A stretch of 64,000 bases of DNA, taken from the NCBI GenBank assembly GCA_030838475.1, contig JAUZFP010000037.1:62001-126000 (forward strand). Direction: 5' to 3'. This DNA comes from Actinomycetota bacterium (GTDB lineage Bacteria > Actinomycetota > Actinomycetes > Actinomycetales > Microbacteriaceae). Position 1 is the stretch's first letter. Each line of letters starts with the position of its first letter. Of the stretch, positions 17,656 through 25,661 are shown in pieces. Both the position numbers and the translations under genes were made by a program. The notes under the pieces were generated by a model. The model ran no database searches, was not told the origin of the DNA, and worked only from the letters and a program-made list of their open reading frames with translations.

Positions 17656-18575
17656 TCGTACCTCACCCGCCGATCGAGAGCCACATATACAAAGTCGAGA
17701 ATCAGATTAAGGACAAGCACGAACACGGCGCCCACGAACATCGCCGCGCTGACCACGGGCAGGTCGTACTTCGTCATCGCCGAAACGAGGAGCCGCCCAA
17801 TGCCGGGCCACGCGAAGACCGACTCGACCACGACGGATCCGCCGACGACCATGCGCGTCAGTTCGACGCCAGCGATCGCGACGCTCGGTGGGGCCGCATT
17901 GCGAAGGACGTGACGCACGAACACCGCTCGGGAAGTGAGACCGCGCGCTCGCGCGGGTGAAATGTGTGGTGAGGACAGCACGACGATGGCATTCGTGCGA
18001 ATCACGAACGCGAGCCGTCCCATCGGGGCGAGCGCCATCGTGATGGCAGGAAGAACGAGGGGAGGTCCGATCCCGAATCCCGCAGTGGGCAACAGGCGCC
18101 AGGTGACGGCGACGATCACGATCAGCAGAAGCCCGGTCCAGAACTCCGCAATCGACGAAATTGCCGTTCCGAAGATGACCACAATGCGGTCGATGATGCG
18201 GTTCTCGTTGAACGCGGCGAGGCTGCCCAGAAGGATGCCGCCGACGATTGCGATCAGGAATGCAGCAGTCGCAAGAATCAGCGTGTTCGGGAAGGCAATG
18301 AGCACATCGTTAATCGCGGGCTGACCCGACGAGTACGAAGTCCCGAAGTTGAGGCTGAGTACCCCAAGCGCAAAGCGCCCGAATTGAACGTATATCGGTG
18401 CATCGAATCCTCTCGAGTGGCTGAATGCCGCACGCTGAGCATCGGTTGCATCACTTCCTAGGATGTGGGTGGTCGGGTCGCCCAGGGCGAAGAAAAGCAA
18501 GAACACGAAGACCATGACGGCAACGAGTACGCCGAGGGAATGCAACAGACGCCGGGCGAAATGTCTGGCTAGCAT
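17652..18575 (-). CDS. Peptide/opine-type ABC importer permease (DppB-like)
   Basis: A 307-residue permease. It begins with a helix (LLHSLGVLVAVMVFVFLLFF), then the DppB pattern LGDPTTHILGSDATDAQRA, and carries the docking loop around SPARARGLTSRAVFVRHVLRNA. About six helices are seen. It lies 67 bases downstream of the binding-protein gene and overlaps the DppC-like gene, so the transporter genes form one operon. Confidence 0.92.
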   Translation of the reverse strand: MLARHFARRLLHSLGVLVAVMVFVFLLFFALGDPTTHILGSDATDAQRAAFSHSRGFDAPIYVQFGRFALGVLSLNFGTSYSSGQPAINDVLIAFPNTLILATAAFLIAIVGGILLGSLAAFNENRIIDRIVVIFGTAISSIAEFWTGLLLIVIVAVTWRLLPTAGFGIGPPLVLPAITMALAPMGRLAFVIRTNAIVVLSSPHISPARARGLTSRAVFVRHVLRNAAPPSVAIAGVELTRMVVGGSVVVESVFAWPGIGRLLVSAMTKYDLPVVSAAMFVGAVFVLVLNLILDFVYVALDRRVRYE

Positions 18576-18642
18576 TCGTTACTCACGTTTCTCGTTCTGG
18601 CGGCGTCATGGTCTTCGCGTCGTGGTGGTTCAGCAAGTGGAA

Positions 18643-20217
18643 CTAGTTGGTGATGCTCCAGTCCGCCCAGCGCACGTCCTCGGCAATGGGGTACATGACG
18701 CCCTTGACGTTCTTGCTGACGCCCCAGATGTTCTGCGGCAGCGGGAGCCACACGAACGGAACATTCGTGTCAACGCTGACCGCCGCAGCCTCGAGTGCTT
18801 TTTCCCGAGCTGCACTGTTGGTCATCTGCGAAGCCTGGGTGATCTGATTTTGAAGGGAGGGGTTGCAGTACACGTTCTTTGCCACCCCGCAGGTGAGCCA
18901 GGACAGCAGCGTGGTGCTCGCGTCGAAGTCGTTGGTTCCCGATCCGACGATGAATACGTCGGGGGGCGTCACTTTGTTCTGTGACGCATAGAGTCCGTTG
19001 GACAGCCACTGGGCGGCCGGCGGATACTCGAGGTTGACCTTCAGCCCCACCTTGTTCCACATTTCCGCGATCGCCTGGCAGAGGTCCGACCCCGCGGTCC
19101 CGTAGCGGTCCTTTGAACACATCAGGTTGAGGGTGGCCCCGGTAGCGCCAGCTTGCGAAATCAGCTTTTTCGCATCGCTGGGGTTGTACGGGAAGTCCTT
19201 GACGTTCGGGTTGAATCCGAGCGCCGTTGAGGGAGCAATCTGACCGTGCGCAGCCGAAGCCTTGCCAAGGAAAATGTTCTTGATGAGGCTCTTCTGGTCG
19301 ATCGCCATATTGAGCGCTTGCCGAACCTTGACGTTGTTGAACACCGGGTTCGACGCACCGATCCGTCCGAGAAACGGCTGAACGCTGTCCGTATGAAGGG
19401 TTGCCGGTGCCGTGGCCGCGAGGTCCGGTGTCAGGTTGAGCACGACATTCGTCTCACCGGTCTGAAGCGCCGAAAGTGCCGAGGCGGCATCGGGAATGAC
19501 ATTCATGTCGACCTCGTCGATCTTTGCGGGTGTTCCCCAGTAATTCGGGTTCTTCTTCAACACCGCGGTGTCGCCGCCGGAACCGTACGACGCGAGTGTG
19601 TACGGCCCGGTGCCATCCGCCGTTACCGCAGCAGCAGCCTTGTTAGTCGTGCCCCAGTTGTACGGCGTGATCGGAATCGCGTAAACCGCGCGGTATACGT
19701 ACAGGTCGGGACCGTTCGAGTACACGTCGACCTCCATCGTGTTGACCTGCACCGCCTTCACGATCTTTGCCAGTGTGACGGTTGCCGCGCTGCTCGGAAG
19801 CAGTCGACGGTTGATGCTGTACACGACATCCTTGGCCGTGAGTTTGTGACCGTCGTCGAACTTCACGCCTGGACGAATCGTGAACCTCCATTGGTCCGGC
19901 GCGATCTGCTTCCACTTTGTCGCGAGCGACGGCACCCATTCCAGCTTGCCACTCTTGTCATAGGTCTCGTGCGTTAGGCCTTCGTAGACGTCTGGCGCGA
20001 GCAGCGCGGTCGTACTGCGGTCATCGACGGTGTCGATATCCAACGTCGTTGGCGCAGTGTTAGGAGAGAAGATCAACTTGCTCGGGCCCGACGGGGTGCT
20101 CGTCGCTGTGCTGGCGCCGCTGGCTGAGCAGCCGCCCAGCGCTATTGCGACAGTGACGGCCGCGGCCGCGATGGCGATGGCCTTTCGAGCTCCGCCCTGA
20201 CTGGATGTTCTGTGCAT
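18643..20217 (-). CDS. Substrate-binding lipoprotein, SBP_bac_5 family
   Basis: A 524-residue solute-binding protein. The signal peptide ends in the lipobox ALGGC with Cys30 as the lipidated residue, so it is anchored outside the membrane. The mature part shows the family-5 pattern: LDIDTVDDRSTTALLAPDVYEGL near the start, then WRFTIRPGVKFDDGHKLTAKDVVYSI, and NVKVRQALNMAIDQKSLI further on. This family binds oligopeptides, opines, nickel chelates or sugars. It is first in the importer operon. A leader of about 360 bases separates it from the operator-overlapped promoter at 20592-20621. Confidence 0.93.
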   Translation of the reverse strand: MHRTSSQGGARKAIAIAAAAVTVAIALGGCSASGASTATSTPSGPSKLIFSPNTAPTTLDIDTVDDRSTTALLAPDVYEGLTHETYDKSGKLEWVPSLATKWKQIAPDQWRFTIRPGVKFDDGHKLTAKDVVYSINRRLLPSSAATVTLAKIVKAVQVNTMEVDVYSNGPDLYVYRAVYAIPITPYNWGTTNKAAAAVTADGTGPYTLASYGSGGDTAVLKKNPNYWGTPAKIDEVDMNVIPDAASALSALQTGETNVVLNLTPDLAATAPATLHTDSVQPFLGRIGASNPVFNNVKVRQALNMAIDQKSLIKNIFLGKASAAHGQIAPSTALGFNPNVKDFPYNPSDAKKLISQAGATGATLNLMCSKDRYGTAGSDLCQAIAEMWNKVGLKVNLEYPPAAQWLSNGLYASQNKVTPPDVFIVGSGTNDFDASTTLLSWLTCGVAKNVYCNPSLQNQITQASQMTNSAAREKALEAAAVSVDTNVPFVWLPLPQNIWGVSKNVKGVMYPIAEDVRWADWSITN

Positions 20218-20580
20218 GATTAGTCCTTAATTCGAATGTGTACAGGGTTGAGTGAAGAACCCGGCGTGCGGACCTCGCCTGGAGTGCGAAAAAGCGGTTC
20301 GCCATGATCGGGCACGGCGGTATGCGCGGGACGCGCATTCCGCCGACGGTGGACTGTCGATCGGGAGGGGCGGAGTGAACGGGTTCCGGTGGCAGCAACC
20401 GTTGAGACCGCGACGATTTGCTGCGCTGGTCGCCGAACGCAGGGGCAACGCCCGTCGCCTGGCGACGTAATGCAAGGTCTTCGGCGACATTGTCATTGGC
20501 GGGTTCCTCGTTGGGCGGACTGCGGTGTCCTATCAGCAAACCATTGGAGCGAAGCAGCACGGCCCGTATTGCCAGCCGCT
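20218..20580 (-). other. Long 5' leader of the importer operon, with a possible upstream ORF
   Basis: About 360 bases lie between the inferred promoter and the binding-protein start. On the minus strand a frame of 89 residues (20496 down to 20227) has GAGGAA 7 bases before its ATG and ends 9 bases before the next gene's ATG. Its composition (Arg, Ser, Cys, His) does not look like a normal protein, so it may be a leader ORF or chance. No riboswitch or attenuator was recognised. Confidence 0.3.
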
Positions 20581-20595
20581 CTGCATACGTATACA
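20581..20595. promoter_or_regulatory. Operator site 1, CTGCATACGTATACA
   Basis: A nearly palindromic site with a central ACGT. The identical 15-mer occurs in inverted orientation at 20844-20858. The central CG pair in TGCATA-CG-TATACA suits a LacI-family operator, and a LacI-type gene lies in the cluster (23175-24230). It overlaps the -10 region of the minus-strand promoter. Confidence 0.75.
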
Positions 20596-20621
20596 TAAAC
20601 AGGCTCGTGCGACCTTGTCAA
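20592..20621 (-). promoter_or_regulatory. Promoter of the importer operon
   Basis: On the minus strand TTGACA (20621-20616), 18 bases, then TATGTA (20597-20592), the latter inside operator site 1. Binding of a repressor there would block RNA polymerase. Confidence 0.65.
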
Positions 20622-20816
20622 TGCACGAAACCCGAAATTGGCTCCATGGCAAGGACACTTCGTCGCCGGAAGCCGGCGCAAACCGTGGCCATCACCCGGA
20701 CGTCATTCGGCGAAGGAACCCTGTAGTTCCGGGCCCCACGGCGGATCGTGAACTATCGAAGGCACTGGCAGCCATAAATGCGCTCCGGGCATAAAAGTCG
20801 TCGAGGGCCTTCGAGG

Positions 20817-20858
20817 TTGACAAAAAGTTGACGCTGATGGTTGTGTATACGTATGCAG
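20817..20858 (+). promoter_or_regulatory. Promoter and operator site 2 of the enzyme operon
   Basis: TTGACA at 20817-20822 is followed by 18 bases and TTGTGT, with the operator TGTATACGTATGCAG at 20844-20858. A second -35-like TTGACG lies at 20828. The distance from TTGACA to the operator differs by only one base from that in the divergent promoter, so both appear built for the same regulator. Confidence 0.65.
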
Positions 20859-20894
20859 CAAGATTGCTGCGAATGACCGCAGAGGCACACGACG

Positions 20895-21716
20895 ATGAGC
20901 GCCAACAAGGTAGAGGCATCAGGGGACGATCCCGTCATTCCGAACGCCGTACTCGACCGGATGAACAACGGCGAATGGGTAGCCGTACTCAGTGTGCGCC
21001 TCGTCAACACGGTCGACATCGTGCCCATTGCGGCGGCCTCGGGCTTCGACAGCCTCTACCTCGACCTCGAGCACTCAAACATGAGCCTGTCGGAGGCAGG
21101 GCAGATCTGCGTAACTGCCCTCGCCGCCGGCGTCGGCGCATTCGTCCGCGTTCCCAACGCTGCGGAGGACGTCATCGCACGAGTGCTCGACGGCGGCGCA
21201 ATGGGAATCATCGTGCCCCAGCTGACGACAGCGAGCCAGGTGCGCGACGTGGTGCGAGCCGCCAAGCTTCCGCCACTTGGCGCGAGATCGGTGTCTTCGT
21301 CCGCGCCGCAACTGCGCTACCGCAGTCTCCCTGTCGCCGAGGCGAACCGCCTCCTCAACTCCGTGACCGCGGTCGCGCCGATGATCGAGACCCTCGAAGC
21401 GCTCGAAGCGGTCGATGAGTTCGTCGCCGTACCAGGGATCGACATGATCTTCATCGGGGCGAACGACCTGAGCACCGCGCTAGGAGTGCCAGGAGAGTAC
21501 GGGCACCCCCTGATGCGGGCGGCGTACGACCGCATTCTCACAGCCTCGAAGAAGGCCGGGGTGCACGTCGGTATCGGGGGTGTCGCATCCGATCCCTCGG
21601 TTCTCAGGGACCTCATCGACGCCGGCGTCACCTACGTGTCGGTCGGTACGGATCTCGGGCTGTTGATGTCCGGATCACGATCAGCCCTGCGGATCCTCAG
21701 ACCGCCACAGGACTAA
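20895..21716 (+). CDS. HpcH/HpaI family aldolase
   Basis: A 273-residue member of the class II (metal-dependent) HpcH/HpaI aldolase family. Key parts are DSLYLDLEHSNMS, the FVRVPN strand with the conserved Arg, PMIETLEAL with the metal-ligand Glu, and GIDMIFIGANDLS with the metal-ligand Asp. Family members cleave 4-hydroxy-2-oxo acids to pyruvate and an aldehyde, or the reverse. It is the first gene of the plus-strand arm, 37 bases after the operator. Likely the C-C cleavage step of the pathway; the substrate is unknown. Confidence 0.9.
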   Translation: MSANKVEASGDDPVIPNAVLDRMNNGEWVAVLSVRLVNTVDIVPIAAASGFDSLYLDLEHSNMSLSEAGQICVTALAAGVGAFVRVPNAAEDVIARVLDGGAMGIIVPQLTTASQVRDVVRAAKLPPLGARSVSSSAPQLRYRSLPVAEANRLLNSVTAVAPMIETLEALEAVDEFVAVPGIDMIFIGANDLSTALGVPGEYGHPLMRAAYDRILTASKKAGVHVGIGGVASDPSVLRDLIDAGVTYVSVGTDLGLLMSGSRSALRILRPPQD

Positions 21717-21794
21717 CCCAAATGATGGTGGCCCGGCGACTCGCCGGTACCACGCCCGAAGCGAATGCAAAACATTCCCAAGAAGTGGAGCAGT

Positions 21795-23117
21795 ATGAAA
21801 ACCCTTAAAGACCGTGGGGAAGAGAAGAGATCCGAGATCGCGGATGCCGCAGTCGCGGCCACCGTGGCGGAGGTGATCGGTGCGGTCCGCGCCGGTGGAG
21901 ACGCGGCGCTGCGAAGTTACTCCGAACGATTCGACAAGTGGAGTCCCGAGTCCTTCCGACTTTCTCCCGAGGAGATCGACCGGATAGTCGCGACGGTGCC
22001 CGCACAGGTGATCGAGGACATTACCTTCGTTCAGGCCCAGGTCCGCAACTTCGCGGAACACCAGCTCGCGTCGGTGCAGGATTTTGAGATAGAGACCATG
22101 CCCGGGGTGTTCCTTGGGCAGAAGAACGTGCCGATTGAGTCCGTTGGAGCCTACGTGCCCGGCGGCAAATATCCACTCACGGCGTCCGCCCACATGACGA
22201 TCATCACCGCACGAACGGCGGGCGTTAAGCGGATCGCCGCCTGCACGCCGCCCATTCGCGGCGAGATCCCTGCGGCAACAATCGCGGCAATGCACCTCGC
22301 CGGCGCAGACGAGATCTACATCATGGGTGGCGTTCAGGCGATCGCAGCCCTCGCTGTTGGCACGGAGACAATCGGTCGCGTCGACCTTATTGCCGGACCG
22401 GGCAACGCGTACGTTGCCGATGCCAAGAAGCAGCTGTTCGGTGAGGTTGGCATCGACCTTTTCGCCGGTCCGACAGAGATCATGGTCATCGCAGACGACC
22501 ACGCGGACCCGTTCATCGTCGCGGTCGACCTCCTCTCACAGGCCGAGCACGGGCCAGAGTCACCGGCCGTGCTGGTCACCACGAGCGAGTCCGTCGCAAC
22601 GAAGACCATGGCATTCATCGACGAGATCCTTCCCGGTATGCCGACGAACGACTTGGCTGGTCCCGCCTGGCGTGACTTCGGCGAGGTCCACGTTGTCGGA
22701 AGTCTCGATGAGGCCTATGACTTTGCCAACTCGCGTGCCTTCGAGCATGTCGAGGTTCTTACCGAACATCCCCGCGACGCCCTCGACAAGATGGTGAACT
22801 TCGGGGCCCTGTTTCTCGGCGAGGGAACATGTGTCTCGTACGGGGACAAAGTGATCGGTACAAATCACGTCCTTCCCACCCGAGGCGCCTCTCGCTATAC
22901 CGGGGGTCTCTGGGTTGGAAAGTACCTCAAAACGGTCACATACCAAGAGGTAACCAACCCCGAGTCCAGTGCATTCTTCGGCGAATTGTGCGGACGCGCC
23001 GCCCGGGTGGAGTTGTTCGAAGGTCACGCACGGTCGGGCGACGTTCGGGTAGCAAAATATCGCGGTGACTCACTGCCGTGGTCCGACCACCAGTTCGCGA
23101 CCACCGGTAGCAGGTAG
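21795..23117 (+). CDS. Histidinol-dehydrogenase-family enzyme (HpsN/HisD-like)
   Basis: A 440-residue zinc enzyme of the HisD family. Zinc ligands of HisD are matched by Q and H in LLSQAEHGPES, D in CVSYGDKVIGTNH and H in ELFEGHARSGDVR; the catalytic Glu-His pair is in AFEHVEVLTEHP. VGAYVPGGKYPLTAS is the nucleotide-site region. The operon is not a histidine operon. Relatives outside histidine synthesis (for example HpsN) oxidise a primary alcohol to a carboxylate in two NAD-dependent steps, which fits here. The ATG at 21795 has GGAG upstream; an ATG at 21765 is possible. Part of the plus-strand catabolic arm. Confidence 0.88.
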   Translation: MKTLKDRGEEKRSEIADAAVAATVAEVIGAVRAGGDAALRSYSERFDKWSPESFRLSPEEIDRIVATVPAQVIEDITFVQAQVRNFAEHQLASVQDFEIETMPGVFLGQKNVPIESVGAYVPGGKYPLTASAHMTIITARTAGVKRIAACTPPIRGEIPAATIAAMHLAGADEIYIMGGVQAIAALAVGTETIGRVDLIAGPGNAYVADAKKQLFGEVGIDLFAGPTEIMVIADDHADPFIVAVDLLSQAEHGPESPAVLVTTSESVATKTMAFIDEILPGMPTNDLAGPAWRDFGEVHVVGSLDEAYDFANSRAFEHVEVLTEHPRDALDKMVNFGALFLGEGTCVSYGDKVIGTNHVLPTRGASRYTGGLWVGKYLKTVTYQEVTNPESSAFFGELCGRAARVELFEGHARSGDVRVAKYRGDSLPWSDHQFATTGSR

Positions 23118-23174
23118 GGCGCGCGCGACCGCAACCGCGATCCTCATCGTTGCACGAGAAAGGTACCCTCAACC

Positions 23175-24230
23175 ATGCAACCAGCATCGGAGAGCAACAG
23201 GAGTAGGCGGCCGACGAGCGTCGACGTCGCCCAGGCCGCCGGGGTATCGCAGGCAACGGTTTCGCGTGCCCTGAGCGGTGGCTCGGTCTCGGAGGCGACA
23301 CGAAAGAAGGTCGAGAGCATCGCGAGCCGACTGGGCTACTCACCCAACCTGGTTGCCAGGGGTCTGGTAACAAGCCGCAGCGGGATGATCGGGGTGGTCG
23401 TCGCGGACATCACCAATCCCTTCTACCCGCAGCTTCTCGAGGCAATCGGAAATCGACTCGCCGACCAGGGCCGCCACATGCTGTTGCAGAACGCCGCGAG
23501 CAACTCGGAGGAGGAGGAAGCGGCACGACTCCTGGTGGAACAGCGGGTTGACGGCATCATCTTCACCACTGCGACCAGTGACTCGGTGGCCGTGCGCGAG
23601 TTAATGGAGCGACGCTTTCCGCTGGTCCTCGTCAATCGCGTAGTAGTAGGACACTGTGATGCGGTCGAGGGCGACAATCTCTCGGGGACGGCGGCGGCTC
23701 TCGACCATCTCGTAGAGCTCGGTCATCGGCGCATCGGCATGGTAGCCGGTGACGCGCGGGCCAGCACAACCCGCCAGCGATCGCAGGGATTCGAGCAACG
23801 ACTGGCGGAACTCGGCGTCCCCCTTCGACTCGATCTCGTTCGGTCAACGAACTTCTCGTACCCCGAGGCATTCTGTGCAGCGATTGACTTGCTGTCGTTG
23901 GACAAACCCCCGACCGCGATTTTTTGCCACAACGACCTCACCGCTTTCGCCGTCGTCAATGCTGCGCGGTCCCTGGGGATATCCGTCCCCGGCGAGCTAT
24001 CCGTCATTGGGTATGACGATGTCCGGGAGTCCTCATGGGAGTCGTACAACCTCACTACCGTGAAGCAGCAATTTCAGGAGATGGCCGCGAGGGCGGTGGA
24101 CCTTCTCGAGAGTCGAATCGCGAACCCTGACCTTCCGCCACGACACACCGTCTTCGACTGCCCGTTGATAATCAGGGGCACCACGGCCCCTCCGCGCGGT
24201 GCTCTCGCCGGAAAGGCGGTGCCAAGGTGA
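23175..24230 (+). CDS. LacI-family transcription regulator
   Basis: A 351-residue regulator. Residues about 14-60 are the LacI helix-turn-helix: SVDVAQAAGVSQATVSRALS and the hinge-helix region RLGYSPNLVARGL. The rest is a periplasmic-binding-protein-like effector domain (GVVVADITNPFYPQLLEAIG, FCHNDLTAFAVV, SVIGYDD). It lies inside the plus-strand operon and ends in a 4-base overlap (GTGA) with the next gene. It is the best candidate to bind the two identical sites at 20581 and 20844 and to control both arms, released by a pathway metabolite. Confidence 0.93.
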   Translation: MQPASESNRSRRPTSVDVAQAAGVSQATVSRALSGGSVSEATRKKVESIASRLGYSPNLVARGLVTSRSGMIGVVVADITNPFYPQLLEAIGNRLADQGRHMLLQNAASNSEEEEAARLLVEQRVDGIIFTTATSDSVAVRELMERRFPLVLVNRVVVGHCDAVEGDNLSGTAAALDHLVELGHRRIGMVAGDARASTTRQRSQGFEQRLAELGVPLRLDLVRSTNFSYPEAFCAAIDLLSLDKPPTAIFCHNDLTAFAVVNAARSLGISVPGELSVIGYDDVRESSWESYNLTTVKQQFQEMAARAVDLLESRIANPDLPPRHTVFDCPLIIRGTTAPPRGALAGKAVPR

Positions 24231-24982
24231 CCGAGAAAATATTGGCGGATCGTCATGTAATCATTACCGGCGGGGGTAGCGGCATCGGCGAGGCCACCGC
24301 ATACGAACTTGCCGGCCTGGGCGCGACGGTCTCACTCGTCGGTCGCTCACAGCCCCGCCTCGAGGCCGTTGCGGCCGAGGTCGAACGTGCGGGCGGCCAC
24401 GCGCGGGTCTGTCCGGCGGACGTCACCGATGCCGCGGCGGTCCGGAAAACCGTTGCCGACGCGGACTCGTTCGCGCCGCTCTGGGGCTGCGTCAATTCGG
24501 CGGGGTTCAACCGCCCCGGGCCAACTATTGGGTACGCGATCGAGGACTTCGACGAACTCATGGCGACTGTCGTCCGCGGAACCTTCCTCGTATCCCAGGC
24601 CGTTGGCGAGGTCTTGGTCAAGCATGGTGAGGGCAGGATCATCGCCGTCTCGTCACAGATGGGTACCGTCGGCTACCCGGGGAGGGCCGCCTACTGCACA
24701 AGTAAGGCGGCGATCGATGGGATGACTCGGGCGCTGGCTGTCGAATGGGCACCGTACGGTGTTACTGTCAACGCCGTCGCGCCCACCTTCGTTGAGACTC
24801 CGATGACCGAGAAGATGTTCGAGAACAGGGACTTCTACGCCGACGTACTCAGCCGGATCCCGCGCGGCCGACTCGGCACACTCGACGAGGTGGTTGCCTC
24901 GATCGCCTTCCTGATTTCGCCACGCGCCTCGCTCGTGAACGGGCACATTCTGCTCGTCGACGGGGGCTGGACCGCGTGGTGA
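24227..24982 (+). CDS. Short-chain dehydrogenase/reductase
   Basis: A 251-residue classical SDR. The cofactor motif is GGGSGIGE, the NSAG motif is present (VNSAGFN), and the catalytic residues are Ser in VSSQMG and Tyr/Lys in YCTSK. The C-terminal part VNGHILLVDGGWTAW is typical. The GTG start overlaps the LacI stop by 4 bases. It should interconvert a hydroxyl and a keto group with NAD(P); an Arg in LVGRSQ after the second strand leans toward NADP, but this is uncertain. Confidence 0.93.
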   Translation: MTEKILADRHVIITGGGSGIGEATAYELAGLGATVSLVGRSQPRLEAVAAEVERAGGHARVCPADVTDAAAVRKTVADADSFAPLWGCVNSAGFNRPGPTIGYAIEDFDELMATVVRGTFLVSQAVGEVLVKHGEGRIIAVSSQMGTVGYPGRAAYCTSKAAIDGMTRALAVEWAPYGVTVNAVAPTFVETPMTEKMFENRDFYADVLSRIPRGRLGTLDEVVASIAFLISPRASLVNGHILLVDGGWTAW

Positions 24983-25030
24983 CCGACGGGCAGGACGAGT
25001 TGCGAAAGAGTCGAGAGGGACGTGAACCGA

Positions 25031-25654
25031 ATGAGTGACGAGGGCATGCAGGGCCGCTTGCACTGGTATCGACCGGACGAGTTGACGGATGAGCAGCGGG
25101 CCGTGTATCTCGCGATCACGACCGGGCCGCGGGCATCCGTGAAGAGGATCTCACCGCTGTTCGACGATGAGGGCCGACTCCACGGGCCCTTCAACCCCAT
25201 GCTGTTCAGTCCAACACTTGGCGCCGCGATGCAGTCCACCGGCGCGGCGATCAGATATCACAGCACCCTCAGCGAACGTCAGCGTGAGATCGCAATCCTC
25301 CTCATGGCGCACCACGAGCGAAGTAACTTTGAGTGGATCGCCCATGTTGACGTCGGCCGCGCCGCAGGACTGACCGAACCCGAGATCGAGGCCCTCATCC
25401 ACGGATCCGTGGCAACCACCTTCAGTGCAGAGGAATCCTGCGTCGCGGAGCTGACGCTGTCATTGATCGCGAGGGGCGACATCGATTCCGACCTGTTTGA
25501 GTCGGCGACGTCGGTAGTCGGCCACGTCCAAATCGTGGAAGTGATCTACCTGGTGGGCTATTACCGCAGTCTTGCCATGAGTCTTCGCAGCCTCCGCATC
25601 CCCCTGCCGCCTGGCTCGGATGCTCCGTGGCCCGAGGCATTGCTGAGGGCGTGA
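25031..25654 (+). CDS. Carboxymuconolactone-decarboxylase-like (AhpD-fold) protein
   Basis: A 207-residue all-helical protein of the CMD/AhpD fold. The core is ERQREIAILLMAHHERSNF, then EWIAHVDVGRAAGLTEPEIEAL. The CxxC of AhpD peroxidases is absent, so it is closer to the decarboxylase or isomerase branch. The ATG at 25031 has GAGAGGGA about 10 bases upstream; a GTG at 25022 lies too close to it. Its place between SDR and MmgE/PrpD genes suggests a lactone or decarboxylation step, not proven. Confidence 0.85.
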   Translation: MSDEGMQGRLHWYRPDELTDEQRAVYLAITTGPRASVKRISPLFDDEGRLHGPFNPMLFSPTLGAAMQSTGAAIRYHSTLSERQREIAILLMAHHERSNFEWIAHVDVGRAAGLTEPEIEALIHGSVATTFSAEESCVAELTLSLIARGDIDSDLFESATSVVGHVQIVEVIYLVGYYRSLAMSLRSLRIPLPPGSDAPWPEALLRA

Positions 25655-25661
25655 CCGCGCG

